The notes: generated by a model from the sequence alone, not told the origin. A stretch of 64,000 bases of DNA from Rhizobium lusitanum (GCF_014189535.1 NZ_CP050308.1:558001-622000), one strand, 5' to 3'; shown: positions 45,843-54,922, numbered from the stretch's first letter. Numbers and translations: made by a program.

Positions 45843-47771
45843 TTGGTCGCTTTGGTCATCGGTTCTGCTTTGGCAGGCAGGTTCGTTCTTTTCCAGAAGA
45901 TCGGCGCAGCGAGACGGCAATCGGCGGTCCTGCGCCAGATTTTGAGCCTCACCCTCACCTTCCTGCTCGCGCTGTCGACCGTTGTCGCCGTCGAATGGAT
46001 TGCTCGAGGAGAGTTCGCGGCCGTTCCGTCCTACCTGCTTTCTCCGACTCGTCCTGGCTTCACCACCATCGGCATCGTCATGCTGCTGATGATATTGCTG
46101 GATGCGATTTTCGGCCGCGCGCATCAATCGATCCTGATGGTTGCCCCACTGCTGCTCGTTCCGGCGTTCATCTCCAATCAGAAACAGAACTTCCTCTCCG
46201 ATCCGCTTTATCCGTCGGATTTCCTGTTTGCCCGCCAGATCATGGAACTGATGCCGGTAATGGTTCGGGACAAGCCCTGGACCGCCGTGGCGCTCACTAT
46301 CGGCATCATAGCGTCCTTGGCCATCCTCGCCTTTCTGTGGCGCTATGGCTGGCAACGCGCCGCCATGCTGTCGAAAAAGGCACGCGGGGCCCGGCTCTCC
46401 ATCTGCCTGCCGCTTGCAGCCCTCTTCGTCTCGCAGATGGACCCGACGCAATATTCGTTTATCCGCGAGAAACTGCGCATCATCCCCATCGTCTGGGATC
46501 AGAAGGAAAATTACAGCTATAACGGCTTCATTATAGCCTTCTCGCTGAACCTGCCCATGGCTGATGTCAAAGCGCCGGCGGGCTACGGGCAAGATGCGAT
46601 CGACGCCATACCCGCGCGCAATTATGGATATCTCTCCGGCCCACGCCAAAAGCCTGACGTCATCATGCTGATGAGCGAATCCTTCTGGGATCCGACCCGG
46701 CTTTCTAACGTGAGCTTGACTCCCGACCCGATGCCGAACATCCGCGCAGCGCAGTCCGGCCATGTCTTCTCACCGGAATTCGGCGGCATGACCGCCAATG
46801 TCGAGTTCGAGGCGCTGACGGGCTTTTCCAACGCGTTTCTGCCGTATGGCAGCATTCCCTACCAGCAATATGTTCGCAAGCCGATCCCGTCGCTTGCCAC
46901 TTTCTTCCGCGGAGAAGGCTATGCGGCGCGCGCGCTCCATCCGTTCAGCGGCTGGTTCTGGAACCGCAACGAGGTCTATAGAGCTTTCGGCTTCGAGGAA
47001 TTCCTCACCGAAGACACCATGCCCCCCATGGAGAAGCGCGGTGTCTTTGCCTCGGACGACTCGCTGATGAAAGAGATCATGCGCGAGGGCGACGCAATGG
47101 ATCGGCCGTTCTTCCTCTTCGCCGTCACCTTGCAGGGTCATGGCCCTTATGAAGCAAATCGCTATGTCGAGAACACGATCGATATCAAGGGCAACCTCAC
47201 CGATACCGATCGTGACACGCTCGCCACCTATGCGCAGGGTGTGCGGGAAGCCGACCAAAGCCTGAAAATGCTGATGGACTGGGCTTCCAATCGCGACCGC
47301 GAGACCATTATCGTCCTCTGGGGCGATCACCTGCCGCCGCTCGGCTCGGTCTATCCGAACACAGGCTACATGCCAGAACCGGTAGCGACCCGAAAGGCGC
47401 CGCTCGACGTCATGAAGCGAGAGCATGAAACGCCGCTGGTCATCTGGTCCAACAAGAAGGGCGTCCGCAAGGACGTCGGCACGATCAGCCCATCGCAACT
47501 GCCCTATCACATCCTTAAGACCGCTGGATACGAGCACCCTTTCTACACCGGCTTCCTCGGCCGGCTGCAGAAGAAATACAGTATCGTCGATCGCTATCAG
47601 CTTGCGACGCGTGACGACAAGGTTTTCCCGGACTGGGGCCGCAAGGAGCAGGATCTCGATCCGCTGGTGCGCGACTATCGTTATCTGGAGCATGACCTGA
47701 TGTTCGGACGGGAATACGGACTAGACCGCTTCTTCCCGTCGCATGCCTGGTTGGTCAACCAGGGGAGCTAG
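45843..47771 (+). CDS. LTA synthase/sulfatase-family membrane protein, putative phosphoglycerol transferase
   Basis: 642 residues: three to five membrane helices in the first 200 residues, then an extracytoplasmic alkaline phosphatase/sulfatase domain (about 270-560). Metal and nucleophile motifs of LtaS/OpgB-type enzymes are visible: LMSESFW (Glu279), GGMTANVEFEALTG (nucleophile Thr317) and LWGDHLPPLG. The only start is TTG 45843 with GGAG six bases upstream; a TAG bounds the frame just before it. Gram-negative members move phosphoglycerol from phosphatidylglycerol to periplasmic glucans. In rhizobia the acceptor could be cyclic beta-glucan; this is inference. Confidence 0.85.
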   Translation: MVALVIGSALAGRFVLFQKIGAARRQSAVLRQILSLTLTFLLALSTVVAVEWIARGEFAAVPSYLLSPTRPGFTTIGIVMLLMILLDAIFGRAHQSILMVAPLLLVPAFISNQKQNFLSDPLYPSDFLFARQIMELMPVMVRDKPWTAVALTIGIIASLAILAFLWRYGWQRAAMLSKKARGARLSICLPLAALFVSQMDPTQYSFIREKLRIIPIVWDQKENYSYNGFIIAFSLNLPMADVKAPAGYGQDAIDAIPARNYGYLSGPRQKPDVIMLMSESFWDPTRLSNVSLTPDPMPNIRAAQSGHVFSPEFGGMTANVEFEALTGFSNAFLPYGSIPYQQYVRKPIPSLATFFRGEGYAARALHPFSGWFWNRNEVYRAFGFEEFLTEDTMPPMEKRGVFASDDSLMKEIMREGDAMDRPFFLFAVTLQGHGPYEANRYVENTIDIKGNLTDTDRDTLATYAQGVREADQSLKMLMDWASNRDRETIIVLWGDHLPPLGSVYPNTGYMPEPVATRKAPLDVMKREHETPLVIWSNKKGVRKDVGTISPSQLPYHILKTAGYEHPFYTGFLGRLQKKYSIVDRYQLATRDDKVFPDWGRKEQDLDPLVRDYRYLEHDLMFGREYGLDRFFPSHAWLVNQGS

Positions 47772-47853
47772 GCTGCGACCCTTTTCACATTGCATTTCCA
47801 TCGGGCAGTCGAATACTTGGCACTCAAAGCGATCAAGTCCTCGGAGTGTTCCC

Positions 47854-48447
47854 ATGTATAATCTGCCCAATTTCGTTCATCAGCATTTCGACAAGACGGC
47901 TGAGGAGCTTGGCGAGATCGAAAAGCGCGTGCTGAAAAAGGCGCATGAGCGCAAGATCGTTTCCACCGACATCAATGCGGCTTTCTCCGCCAAAGCCTCT
48001 TATGGCGAACGCCTCGCAGACGGCATCGCCCGCGTCGGCGGTTCCTGGTCCTTCATCATCTGCTTCCTGCTGTTCCTGGTCTTCTGGTGCGTCGTCAATA
48101 CCATCGTCCTCCTCACCCACGCCTTCGACCCCTACCCCTTCATCTTCCTCAATCTGCTCCTCTCCATGATCGCCGCCATCCAGGCGCCGATCATCATGAT
48201 GTCGCAGAACCGCCAGACCGAACGCGACCGTTTCGAGGCCGCCAAGGATTACGAAGTCAACCTCAAGGCCGAACTCGAAGTCCTTTCGCTGCACCAGAAG
48301 ATCGACCTGCGTGTTATGACAGAGCTTTCGGCGCTACGTGAGGAAATCGCGAATCTGAGCAAGCTGGTGACGGCGAAGAACGGGGGTGATGTGGGGTGCT
48401 CCCTCATGGCCGAAATTGACTTTTCACGCGATTCTTCTATTTTGTAA
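47854..48447 (+). CDS. DUF1003 membrane protein
   Basis: 197 residues. A helical N-terminus, two membrane segments (about 70-90 and 98-118; SFIICFLLFLVFWCVVN and FIFLNLLLSMIAAIQAPIIMM) and a coiled C-terminal helix (ELEVLSLHQKIDLRVMTELSALREEIANL) match DUF1003. ATG 47854 follows GGAG at eight bases. The last roughly 20 residues, GDVGCSLMAEIDFSRDSSIL, do not look like the family and are coded by DNA that also carries the promoter of the toxin-antitoxin pair. The original 3' end may have been replaced when that module arrived. Confidence 0.85.
   Translation: MYNLPNFVHQHFDKTAEELGEIEKRVLKKAHERKIVSTDINAAFSAKASYGERLADGIARVGGSWSFIICFLLFLVFWCVVNTIVLLTHAFDPYPFIFLNLLLSMIAAIQAPIIMMSQNRQTERDRFEAAKDYEVNLKAELEVLSLHQKIDLRVMTELSALREEIANLSKLVTAKNGGDVGCSLMAEIDFSRDSSIL
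48416..48443 (+). promoter_or_regulatory. Probable promoter of the toxin-antitoxin operon
   Basis: TTGACT (48416-48421) and TATTTT (48438-48443) are separated by 16 bp, a sigma-70 type pair. It lies within the last codons of the DUF1003 gene and its -10 overlaps the palindrome at 48440-48454. Confidence 0.5.
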
Positions 48448-48454
48448 TACAAAA
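48440..48454. promoter_or_regulatory. Perfect palindrome, probable antitoxin operator
   Basis: TTTTGTA-A-TACAAAA, 7-bp arms about a single base, overlapping the -10 element and lying just before the GGAG ribosome site. Ribbon-helix-helix antitoxins usually bind such sites to repress their own operon. Confidence 0.6.
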
Positions 48455-48461
48455 GGAGATA

Positions 48462-48731
48462 ATGCTTATGAAAAATCAACGAGACCTCTCAGATCCTATC
48501 ACCTTGCGCGTTCCCGCCGACATCCTCGCTGAAATCGAGGAGATCGCCGAGGTCTGTGAGCGAACGCGCAGCTGGGTTTTTGTAAGAGCGCTTAAATCAT
48601 ACCTCGCATCCGAAGGTCGCGAAGTATTAGAGATAGCGAAAGCGCGTCGAGACATGGCGAACGGCGAAGCTTACGATCTCGACGATGTCATCAGCGAAGT
48701 GACGAAGGCGGTCAAAGGAGCGGCTGCTTGA
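48462..48731 (+). CDS. Ribbon-helix-helix antitoxin (ParD/CopG type)
   Basis: 89 residues. The N-terminal strand-helix-helix unit (DPITLRVPADILAEIEEIAEVCERTRSWVFVRAL) is a ribbon-helix-helix DNA-binding domain. The acidic C-terminal part (ARRDMANGEAYDLDDVISEV) is the flexible toxin-binding tail. GGAG precedes it; ATG 48468 is the better-spaced start, ATG 48462 the longest. The end overlaps the toxin gene by 4 bp. Confidence 0.88.
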   Translation: MLMKNQRDLSDPITLRVPADILAEIEEIAEVCERTRSWVFVRALKSYLASEGREVLEIAKARRDMANGEAYDLDDVISEVTKAVKGAAA

Positions 48732-49069
48732 AGAGAATTCGTCTTTCGGCAGGTGCCAGAGCCTACATCAAGTCAGAAGTGCAATACCTAAAAGATAGAA
48801 ATCCCGCGGCGGCTCTCCGCTTCCTCGATGACCTCAATCGGCTAAAAACCAACCTGCTTCTTTTCCCTCAAATGGGCTTTCACAGCGATGAATTGCCGAT
48901 CCCGGGTATCCTGAGGTTTGCCATGGGAGATTATTTGGTCGACTACGAAATTGCTGGTGATTTCATAGAGATCAGAGCTGTTCGCCACGGCCATCAGCGA
49001 CCTCCCGGCCTTGCGATTGATGACGATTTCGATTTCGAAGATAGCGGACCTAACCAGCTAAAAACTTAA
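48728..49069 (+). CDS. RelE/ParE-family toxin
   Basis: 113 residues. The small alpha/beta fold of RelE/ParE toxins is visible: LSAGARAYIKSEVQYLKDRNPAAALRFLDDL helices, then GMGF-like PQMGFHSDEL and the final strands YLVDYEIAGDFIEIRAVRHGHQRP, where the conserved Arg/His residues lie. An acidic tail of about 20 residues (IDDDFDFEDSG) is unusual. Translation starts at TTG 48728 inside the antitoxin stop (TTGA), so the toxin is coupled to the antitoxin and made at lower level. ParE-type (gyrase) or RelE-type (mRNA) action cannot be told apart. Confidence 0.86.
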   Translation: MKRIRLSAGARAYIKSEVQYLKDRNPAAALRFLDDLNRLKTNLLLFPQMGFHSDELPIPGILRFAMGDYLVDYEIAGDFIEIRAVRHGHQRPPGLAIDDDFDFEDSGPNQLKT

Positions 49070-49109
49070 CTGCCCCGCCTCTAATTACTCCGGTGCCCCT
49101 CCTCGACAA

Positions 49110-49508
49110 TCACGGCCGCCCCTGCGGGTACTGTGGCAACCCATCGGTGATCTCATAGAAATCACCCTTGTCGGCGCAATAGATGTGGTAGCCCAGCGTC
49201 AGCTCGCTCGGCTCATCGAAGAGGCCTGCCATGATCGAGATTTTCTCGGCGTTGTCAGCCACCCAGAAAAGTGCGGAACCGCAGGTGCGGCAGAAGCCAC
49301 GGCGGGCAGACGAGCTGGCACGGTACCATGTGATCGCCTCTTCACCCTCGATGCTGAGATTGTCGAGAGAAACATCCGTGGCGGCGAAGTAGAGCCCTGT
49401 CTGCTTGCGGCATTGCGAACAATGGCAGCCGACAACCTCCCGCAACGCGCCGCGTGTCTTGAAACGTACGCTGCCGCAAAGGCAGGCGCCGGTGTGTTCG
49501 TCACTCAT
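49110..49508 (-). CDS. GFA/CENP-V-family zinc protein
   Basis: 132 residues. Zinc-binding cysteines lie in GACLCGSV (Cys9, Cys11), CHCSQC (28, 30, 33) and GFCRTCGSALFW (73, 76), the full pattern of the GFA family. The founding member is a glutathione-dependent formaldehyde-activating enzyme, but most members have no tested activity. Single gene. Confidence 0.88.
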   Translation of the reverse strand: MSDEHTGACLCGSVRFKTRGALREVVGCHCSQCRKQTGLYFAATDVSLDNLSIEGEEAITWYRASSSARRGFCRTCGSALFWVADNAEKISIMAGLFDEPSELTLGYHIYCADKGDFYEITDGLPQYPQGRP

Positions 49509-49614
49509 TCTGAACCCTCTCTTTTGCAGACAAACTCGACGGCGGCAGCGTGAGCGTCAAACGCAAAGAAATGAAGCAGCTTTCAGCCGGATTGATCGCA
49601 AGGGCACAAAAGCA

Positions 49615-49641
49615 AACGGGCCGGTTCTGGACCGGCCCGTT
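49615..49641 (-). terminator. Rho-independent terminator of aroG
   Basis: AACGGGCCGGT and ACCGGCCCGTT form an 11-bp stem with a five-base loop; on the minus strand TTGCTTTT follows. It lies 28 bp after the aroG stop. Confidence 0.82.
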
Positions 49642-49668
49642 CATGAGAGATGATCTGGTAGCCTACGA

Positions 49669-51041
49669 TCAGCCGTGTGCGGCGAGACGCTTCTCGTCGC
49701 GGCCGCCCTTCATGCGTTCGGCCAGCAGGAAGGCCAGCTCCAGGGCCTGATCTGCGTTCAGACGCGGGTCGCAATGGGTATGGTAGCGATCCTGCAGATC
49801 ATCGGCGCCGACAGCGCGAGCGCCGCCTGTGCACTCGGTCACGTCCTTGCCGGTCATCTCGATGTGGATGCCGCCTGGATGCGTGCCCTCGGCGCGATGG
49901 ATCTGGAAGAAGCTTTCGACTTCCGACAGGATGCGCTCGAACGGCCGGGTCTTGTAGTTGTTGAGCGTGATCGTGTTGCCATGCATCGGATCGCAGGACC
50001 AGACGACCTTGCGGCCCTCCTTCTCGACGGCACGAATGAGGCGCGGCAGGTTGTCGGCAACCTTGTCGTGGCCGAAACGGCAGATCAGCGTCAAGCGGCC
50101 AGCTTCGTTGGTGGGGTTCAGGATGTCGATCAGGTTGAGCAGATCGTCCGCCTGCAGCGAAGGACCGCACTTCAAGCCGATCGGGTTCTTGATGCCACGG
50201 AAATATTCGATATGCGCATGGTCGGCCTGACGCGTACGGTCACCGATCCAGAGCATATGGCCCGAGGTCGCATACCAGTCGCCAGAGGTGGAGTCGACGC
50301 GGGTGAAAGCCTCTTCGTAGCCGAGCAGCAGCGCTTCATGGCTGGTGAAGAAATCGGTCTCGCGCAGGCTAGGATTGTTCTCCGAGGAGATACCGATCGC
50401 CTTCATGAAATCCATGGTCTCGCTGATGCGGTCGGCAAGCTTGCGGTAGCGCTCGCCCTGCGGGCTATCCTTGACGAAGCCGAGCATCCACTGGTGCACG
50501 TTTTCAAGGTTGGCATAGCCGCCCATCGCGAAGGCGCGCAGAAGATTGAGCGTCGCCGCCGACTGGCGGTAAGCCATCATCTGGCGTTCCGGATTGGGGA
50601 TACGCGCTTCTTCGTTGAATTCGATGCCGTTGACGATATCGCCACGGTAGCTCGGCAGCGATACGCCCCCTGGGTTTCAATGCCCGAGGAACGCGGCTTA
50701 GCGAACTGGCCGGCGATACGGCCAACCTTCACCACCGGCAGCTGGGCGCCGAAGGTCAGGACGACGGCCATCTGCAGGAAGGCGCGAAAGAAGTCGCGGA
50801 TCGTGTCGGCGCCATGCTCGGCAAAGCTCTCGGCGCAGTCGCCGCCTTGCAGCAGGAAGCCATTTCCTTCGGCGACATTGGCAAGATGCGCCTTCAGACG
50901 GCGAGCCTCACCGGCAAAAACGAGCGGCGGATAGCTGGCAAGCTGCGCTTCCGTTGCCGCCAGCGCCGCCGCATCCGGATATTCCGGCATCTGCTGGATC
51001 GGTTTTTGCCGCCAAGTGCTCGGTGTCCAATTCTGTGCCAT
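49669..51041 (-). pseudogene. aroG: Class II DAHP synthase with a one-base frameshift
   Basis: Makes 3-deoxy-D-arabino-heptulosonate 7-phosphate, the first step of the shikimate pathway. Two overlapping frames together encode a normal class II enzyme. The first (from ATG 51041, [10 protein letters not shown]) is right up to RSSGIETQG. The second is right from SLPSYRGD on (read in its own frame) through [17 protein letters not shown] to the end at 49669. The break is in a run of five C's at 50666-50670 (G's on the coding strand), where a sixth base would restore frame. Total 1373 bp; one more base gives 458 codons, the family length. A sequencing error in a homopolymer is as likely as a real mutation. 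Confidence 0.88.
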
Positions 51042-51112
51042 CTCACTCACCTGTTTCCGCGCCTGGTCTTTTCGCCAAGTGCCCGTCGCCGTAAATTGTG
51101 CGCGCTTATAAA

Positions 51113-51135
51113 CCTTTGCCGACCACTTGCAAAGG
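51113..51135 (-). terminator. Weak terminator-like hairpin after gor
   Basis: CCTTTGC and GCAAAGG pair around nine bases; on the minus strand TTTATAA follows. It lies 55 bp after the gor stop. Confidence 0.4.
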
Positions 51136-51189
51136 CGAACCAACTATTCGGCAGGTCTTTTGTACGTCTGGGAATACTATCCCTATTGC

Positions 51190-52575
51190 TTACACGCGCT
51201 CGCCGTTGCGGATGCGGTAGCTTGGGGAATACATCGTCACCAATTCTTCGGCCGCCGTCGGATGAACGGCCATGGTGCGATCGAAATCTTCCTTGGTGCA
51301 GCCGGCCTTCAGGGGAATTCCAAGTAGTTGCGCCATCTCGCCGGCATCGTGGCCGAGAATATGCGCACCAATCACCTTGCGATCGGCGGCGTTGACGATC
51401 AGCTTCATAATCATCTTCTCGCTGCGGCCGGACAATGTTGCCTTCATCGGCCGGAACTGAGCACGGTAAACCTCGAGTTCCGGATAACGCTTGGCGGCAT
51501 CCTCCTCGCTCAGACCGACCGTGCCGATCTCCGGCTGCGAGAAGACGGCCGTCGCGATCAGCTCGTGATCCGGGCGGGTCGGATTGTCCTTGTAGACGGT
51601 CTCGATGAAGCACATAGCCTCATGGATCGCCACCGGCGTCAATTGTACCCGGTCGGTGACGTCTCCAAGCGCATAGATGCTCGGCACCGATGTGCGCGAA
51701 TATTCATCGACAATGATAGCGCCCTGTTCGTTGATCGCCACGCCAGCGGCCTCGAGCCCGAGACCCTTCGTGTTCGGCGTGCGGCCGAGCGCCAGCATCA
51801 CCGTGTCCACCGTCAATGCCTTGTCGTTCTTCGTCCGCACGCTAAGGCCCTCTTCTGTCTTCGTCACGCTCTCGATGATATCGTGGCAGAGTATACGGAT
51901 GCCCTTGGCTTCCATGGCCTCATGCAGGCCCTTGCGCATGTCCTGGTCGAAGCGCGACAGGATCTCGGCGCCACGATAGATCAGTGTCGTCTCGACGCCG
52001 AGACCGTGGAAGATATTGGCGAATTCCACGGCGATGTAGCCGCCGCCGGCAATCAGGATCGATTTCGGCAGCTCGTCGAGATGAAAAGCCTCGTTCGAGG
52101 AAATGCAGAATTCGTGGCCGGGCAGCGCCGTATGCAGGTTCGGCGTTCCGCCGGTGGCAACGACGATCGTTTCCGCTGTGACAGTCTTGCCGCTCTTCAG
52201 GAGGCGGATCGTATGGGCATCGACCAGCTCGGCACGCGTATCAAAGATCTCGGCCTTGGCGTTGTCGAGGCCCTTGCGATAGAGCCCCTCCAGGCGATCG
52301 ATTTCCTTGTCCTTCGCCTCGATCAGCTTTTTCCAGTCGAAAGTGCTCTTACCGACCGTCCAGCCGAAGCCGGCGGCATCCTCGAAATGCTCACTATATT
52401 GCGAGGCGTAGACGAAAAGCTTCTTCGGCACGCAGCCGCGGATAACGCAGGTGCCGCCATAACGATATTCTTCGGCAATACCGACCTTCTTGCCGAGCGA
52501 GGCGGCAACACGCGCACTGCGTACACCCCCAGAACCGCCGCCAATGACAAAAAGATCGAAATCAAAGGAAGACAT
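51190..52575 (-). CDS. gor: Glutathione-disulfide reductase
   Basis: 461 residues. FAD-binding GGGSGG (12-17), redox pair GGTCVIRGCVPKK (Cys43, Cys48), NADPH-binding GGGYIAVEFANIF, second FAD motif YALGDVTDR and the catalytic HPTAAEE (His438) are all present. Reduces oxidised glutathione with NADPH in the cytoplasm. The NADPH pocket reads IYRGAEILSRFD, differing from the E. coli VRK form but keeping an Arg on each side. Starts 83 bp after the terminator of the DUF2059 gene, so it has its own promoter. Confidence 0.94.
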   Translation of the reverse strand: MSSFDFDLFVIGGGSGGVRSARVAASLGKKVGIAEEYRYGGTCVIRGCVPKKLFVYASQYSEHFEDAAGFGWTVGKSTFDWKKLIEAKDKEIDRLEGLYRKGLDNAKAEIFDTRAELVDAHTIRLLKSGKTVTAETIVVATGGTPNLHTALPGHEFCISSNEAFHLDELPKSILIAGGGYIAVEFANIFHGLGVETTLIYRGAEILSRFDQDMRKGLHEAMEAKGIRILCHDIIESVTKTEEGLSVRTKNDKALTVDTVMLALGRTPNTKGLGLEAAGVAINEQGAIIVDEYSRTSVPSIYALGDVTDRVQLTPVAIHEAMCFIETVYKDNPTRPDHELIATAVFSQPEIGTVGLSEEDAAKRYPELEVYRAQFRPMKATLSGRSEKMIMKLIVNAADRKVIGAHILGHDAGEMAQLLGIPLKAGCTKEDFDRTMAVHPTAAEELVTMYSPSYRIRNGERV

Positions 52576-52657
52576 CGCATACTCCTGCGGAAATAAGGGC
52601 GGCGCACGAAGCGCTCATAGGGGTCGGCACTGATATAGGATCTCGACATACAAAAAG

Positions 52658-52685
52658 AAAAGCCCGGAACGATATCCGGGCTTTT
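52658..52685 (-). terminator. Rho-independent terminator of the DUF2059 gene
   Basis: AAAAGCCCGGA and TCCGGGCTTTT form an 11-bp stem with six-base loop; a T-rich tail follows on the minus strand. Confidence 0.88.
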
Positions 52686-52762
52686 AAATTCCGAGAGCTG
52701 AAATGCGTAATCCCGAAAACTCCGACGCTATATTCGGATAGGATCACGACCAAAGGTCAAGC

Positions 52763-53335
52763 TTACTTCTTCGTTGCCGGTGCCGGTGCTGGCTGGGCAT
52801 CGGTGGCAGCATCAGTCGACACAGGAGCGACCGGCGCCTTCACCACCTTCTGCAAAGCGTCGCTGCTCTGGTTGGCGAGGTCGCGGGAAATGCCCTGGCC
52901 CCAGATGTCCGCGGCCTTATAAAGCTCACGCAAAGCAACCGGATTGTCCTGCAAGAATTTCTTGCCGGTTGGCGAGGAGAAGAACGTGGCGATAGAGTTG
53001 AGTTCGTCTGTCGTAAATGCCTTCGAGAATGTTACGGCAGCTTCACGCTCCAAGTCAGCGCGGCGCGGCGCAAGAGCAAGTGCGGTTGCATCGACGGACG
53101 AATTGATGGCGTCGCCGAAGTTCGGATTCGCCTGGATCATCGTGCTCTTCAGCTGCTCGGCGAGATTCGGCAGGATGTTGTCGAACTGGTTCGTGACGCC
53201 GAGCGCGTTGATCGCGGCACGAGCGGCCTTGATCTGCTCTTCCGAGACTTCCTGCGCACTGACGGAACTAAGCGCGATACCAGAAAGAACGATGGTCGCA
53301 GCGGCAAAACGGCCAAGACCCGCAATTTTGATCAT
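52763..53335 (-). CDS. DUF2059 exported protein
   Basis: 190 residues from ATG 53335, preceded by AGGAG. Signal peptide (1-27, VSAQE). The mature part is helical: a first unit EEQIKAARAAINALG, then the DUF2059 core FSKAFTTDELNSIATFFSSPTGKKFLQ, a segment widely conserved in alphaproteobacteria. A Pro/Ala tail ends it. Function unknown. It lies 13 bp from the rpiA stop and is surely co-transcribed with rpiA. Confidence 0.86.
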   Translation of the reverse strand: MIKIAGLGRFAAATIVLSGIALSSVSAQEVSEEQIKAARAAINALGVTNQFDNILPNLAEQLKSTMIQANPNFGDAINSSVDATALALAPRRADLEREAAVTFSKAFTTDELNSIATFFSSPTGKKFLQDNPVALRELYKAADIWGQGISRDLANQSSDALQKVVKAPVAPVSTDAATDAQPAPAPATKK

Positions 53336-53348
53336 GAGTTCAGTGCTC

Positions 53349-54050
53349 CTATGTATTGTTCGCCTGCAACGTGCGTGCGCCGGAGGGACCGGCAATAATC
53401 GCAAGTGTCGCCATGTTGATAAAGAGCCCGTGTTCGACAACACCGGGAATGGAATTCAGCGCAATAGACAGCGCCTCTGCATCAGGAATACGGCCAAAAG
53501 ATGCGTCGATGATGAAATGCCCGCCATCAGTCGTGAAGTTGCCGTCTTCCGATTGGCGCAGGTTGAGTGCGCCGGAAAGGCCAAGGCGGGCAGCCATCTT
53601 CTCGATCTGAATACGCGTGGAAACGAGGCCAAACGGGTTCACCTCGATCGATAGCGGAAAGGCGCCAAGCGTCTGAACAACCTTGCTTTCGTCGGCAATG
53701 ACGATCATCCGCTGCGACGAGGCCGCAACGATCTTCTCGCGCAGCAGCGCACCGCCGGCGCCCTTGATCAGCCGCAGGGCACCGTCCACTTCGTCGGCAC
53801 CATCGATGGTGAGATCGAGTTCAGGAAGCTCGTCGAGCGACTTCAACGGCACGCCGAGCTCGACGCAGAGACGAGCTGTTCGCTCGGAGGTCGGAACCCC
53901 CTCAATCACGAGGCCATCCGCTACCTTCTCGGCAAGCAACCGAACGAATTCCTCGGCCGTGCTGCCCGTGCCAATCCCAAGCCGCATACCGCTCTCGACA
54001 TAGGCCAGAGCCGCTCTTGCAGCCTCGATCTTCATTTGGCGGGCGTCCAT
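53349..54050 (-). CDS. rpiA: Ribose-5-phosphate isomerase A
   Basis: 233 residues. Converts ribose 5-phosphate and ribulose 5-phosphate in the pentose phosphate pathway. Motifs: GIGTGST (25-31), DGADEVD (83-89), [11 protein letters not shown] (96-106) with catalytic Glu105 and Lys. Leads an operon with the DUF2059 gene. With gnd in the same window it forms part of the same pathway, though not in one operon. Confidence 0.95.
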   Translation of the reverse strand: MDARQMKIEAARAALAYVESGMRLGIGTGSTAEEFVRLLAEKVADGLVIEGVPTSERTARLCVELGVPLKSLDELPELDLTIDGADEVDGALRLIKGAGGALLREKIVAASSQRMIVIADESKVVQTLGAFPLSIEVNPFGLVSTRIQIEKMAARLGLSGALNLRQSEDGNFTTDGGHFIIDASFGRIPDAEALSIALNSIPGVVEHGLFINMATLAIIAGPSGARTLQANNT

Positions 54051-54247
54051 GCGCCACCTGCTCCCGATAGTTACGTTGGGTGCTGTTTACACGGCTCTCC
54101 AGGCAAACGAAAGCCAAAATAACGGCCTTTCATAGAAATCCCGGACCATATTCGAAGCGGCTCGTGGCGCCATTAGTTGCAATTGCCGGCCCGATCTTCT
54201 AACTCCGAAGACTTGCTTTTCTCTTCTTTTCCAAAGGCTGATTCCTG

Positions 54248-54922
54248 GTGAAATCTCCCCTTGTCGTATTCGATCTCGACGGTACCCTGCTCGACACCCA
54301 TGCCGATCTCGTCGCCAGCCTCAATCACACGATTGCAGCACTCCATCTCGCGCCCGTCAATTATGACGACCTGACGCATCTGGTGGGCAACGGCGCGCAG
54401 GTAATGATCGAACGCGCCTGCAAGCTGCGGGATTATACGCTAGCCCCGGAAGAGCTGCCGGCACTCCTTCAGCGCTTCATCACGCATTATAGCGAGACGA
54501 TGCCGGGCCTGACCGAACCCTATCCGGGATTGCTGGCCGCCATGGATGCATTGAAGAGCCAGGGCTACAAGCTGGCGGTCTGCACCAACAAGATGGAATC
54601 CCTGGCACGCACGCTGCTTGAGAGACTGAATCTCACCCATTATTTCGAAGCCATCACCGGCGGGGACACCTTCCCCGTTCGCAAGCCGAATGCCGAACAT
54701 CTGATCGGCACCGTGGAGCGCGCCGGCGGCGATCTCAACCGCACAGTCATGATCGGCGACAGCGTCAACGATATCCTCGTCGCCCGCAACGCCGGCGTCC
54801 CCTCGATCGCCGTGCCCTTCGGCTATTCCGACGTCAGCGTAGAAACGCTCGGCCCAAGCCGCATCATCAGCCACTATGACGAACTGACACCGGCGCTGGT
54901 CCAGGGACTGCTCGCGGCCTGA
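54248..54922 (+). CDS. gph: Phosphoglycolate phosphatase, HAD family
   Basis: 224 residues. HAD motifs: DLDGTLLDT (Asp9 nucleophile, Asp11), CTNK (motif II), KPNAE (motif III Lys) and GDSVNDI (motif IV). The helical cap between motifs I and II fits phosphoglycolate phosphatase. GTG 54248 is the start. Divergent from rpiA, with 197 bp between them. Confidence 0.88.
   Translation: MKSPLVVFDLDGTLLDTHADLVASLNHTIAALHLAPVNYDDLTHLVGNGAQVMIERACKLRDYTLAPEELPALLQRFITHYSETMPGLTEPYPGLLAAMDALKSQGYKLAVCTNKMESLARTLLERLNLTHYFEAITGGDTFPVRKPNAEHLIGTVERAGGDLNRTVMIGDSVNDILVARNAGVPSIAVPFGYSDVSVETLGPSRIISHYDELTPALVQGLLAA

Noticed and set aside
45791..46522. Plus-strand frame starting before the LtaS-like gene
   Set aside because: It runs out of frame through the gene and is Arg/His-rich with no domain. 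A frameshift joining its first residues to the real gene was considered, but TTG 45843 already has a good ribosome site.
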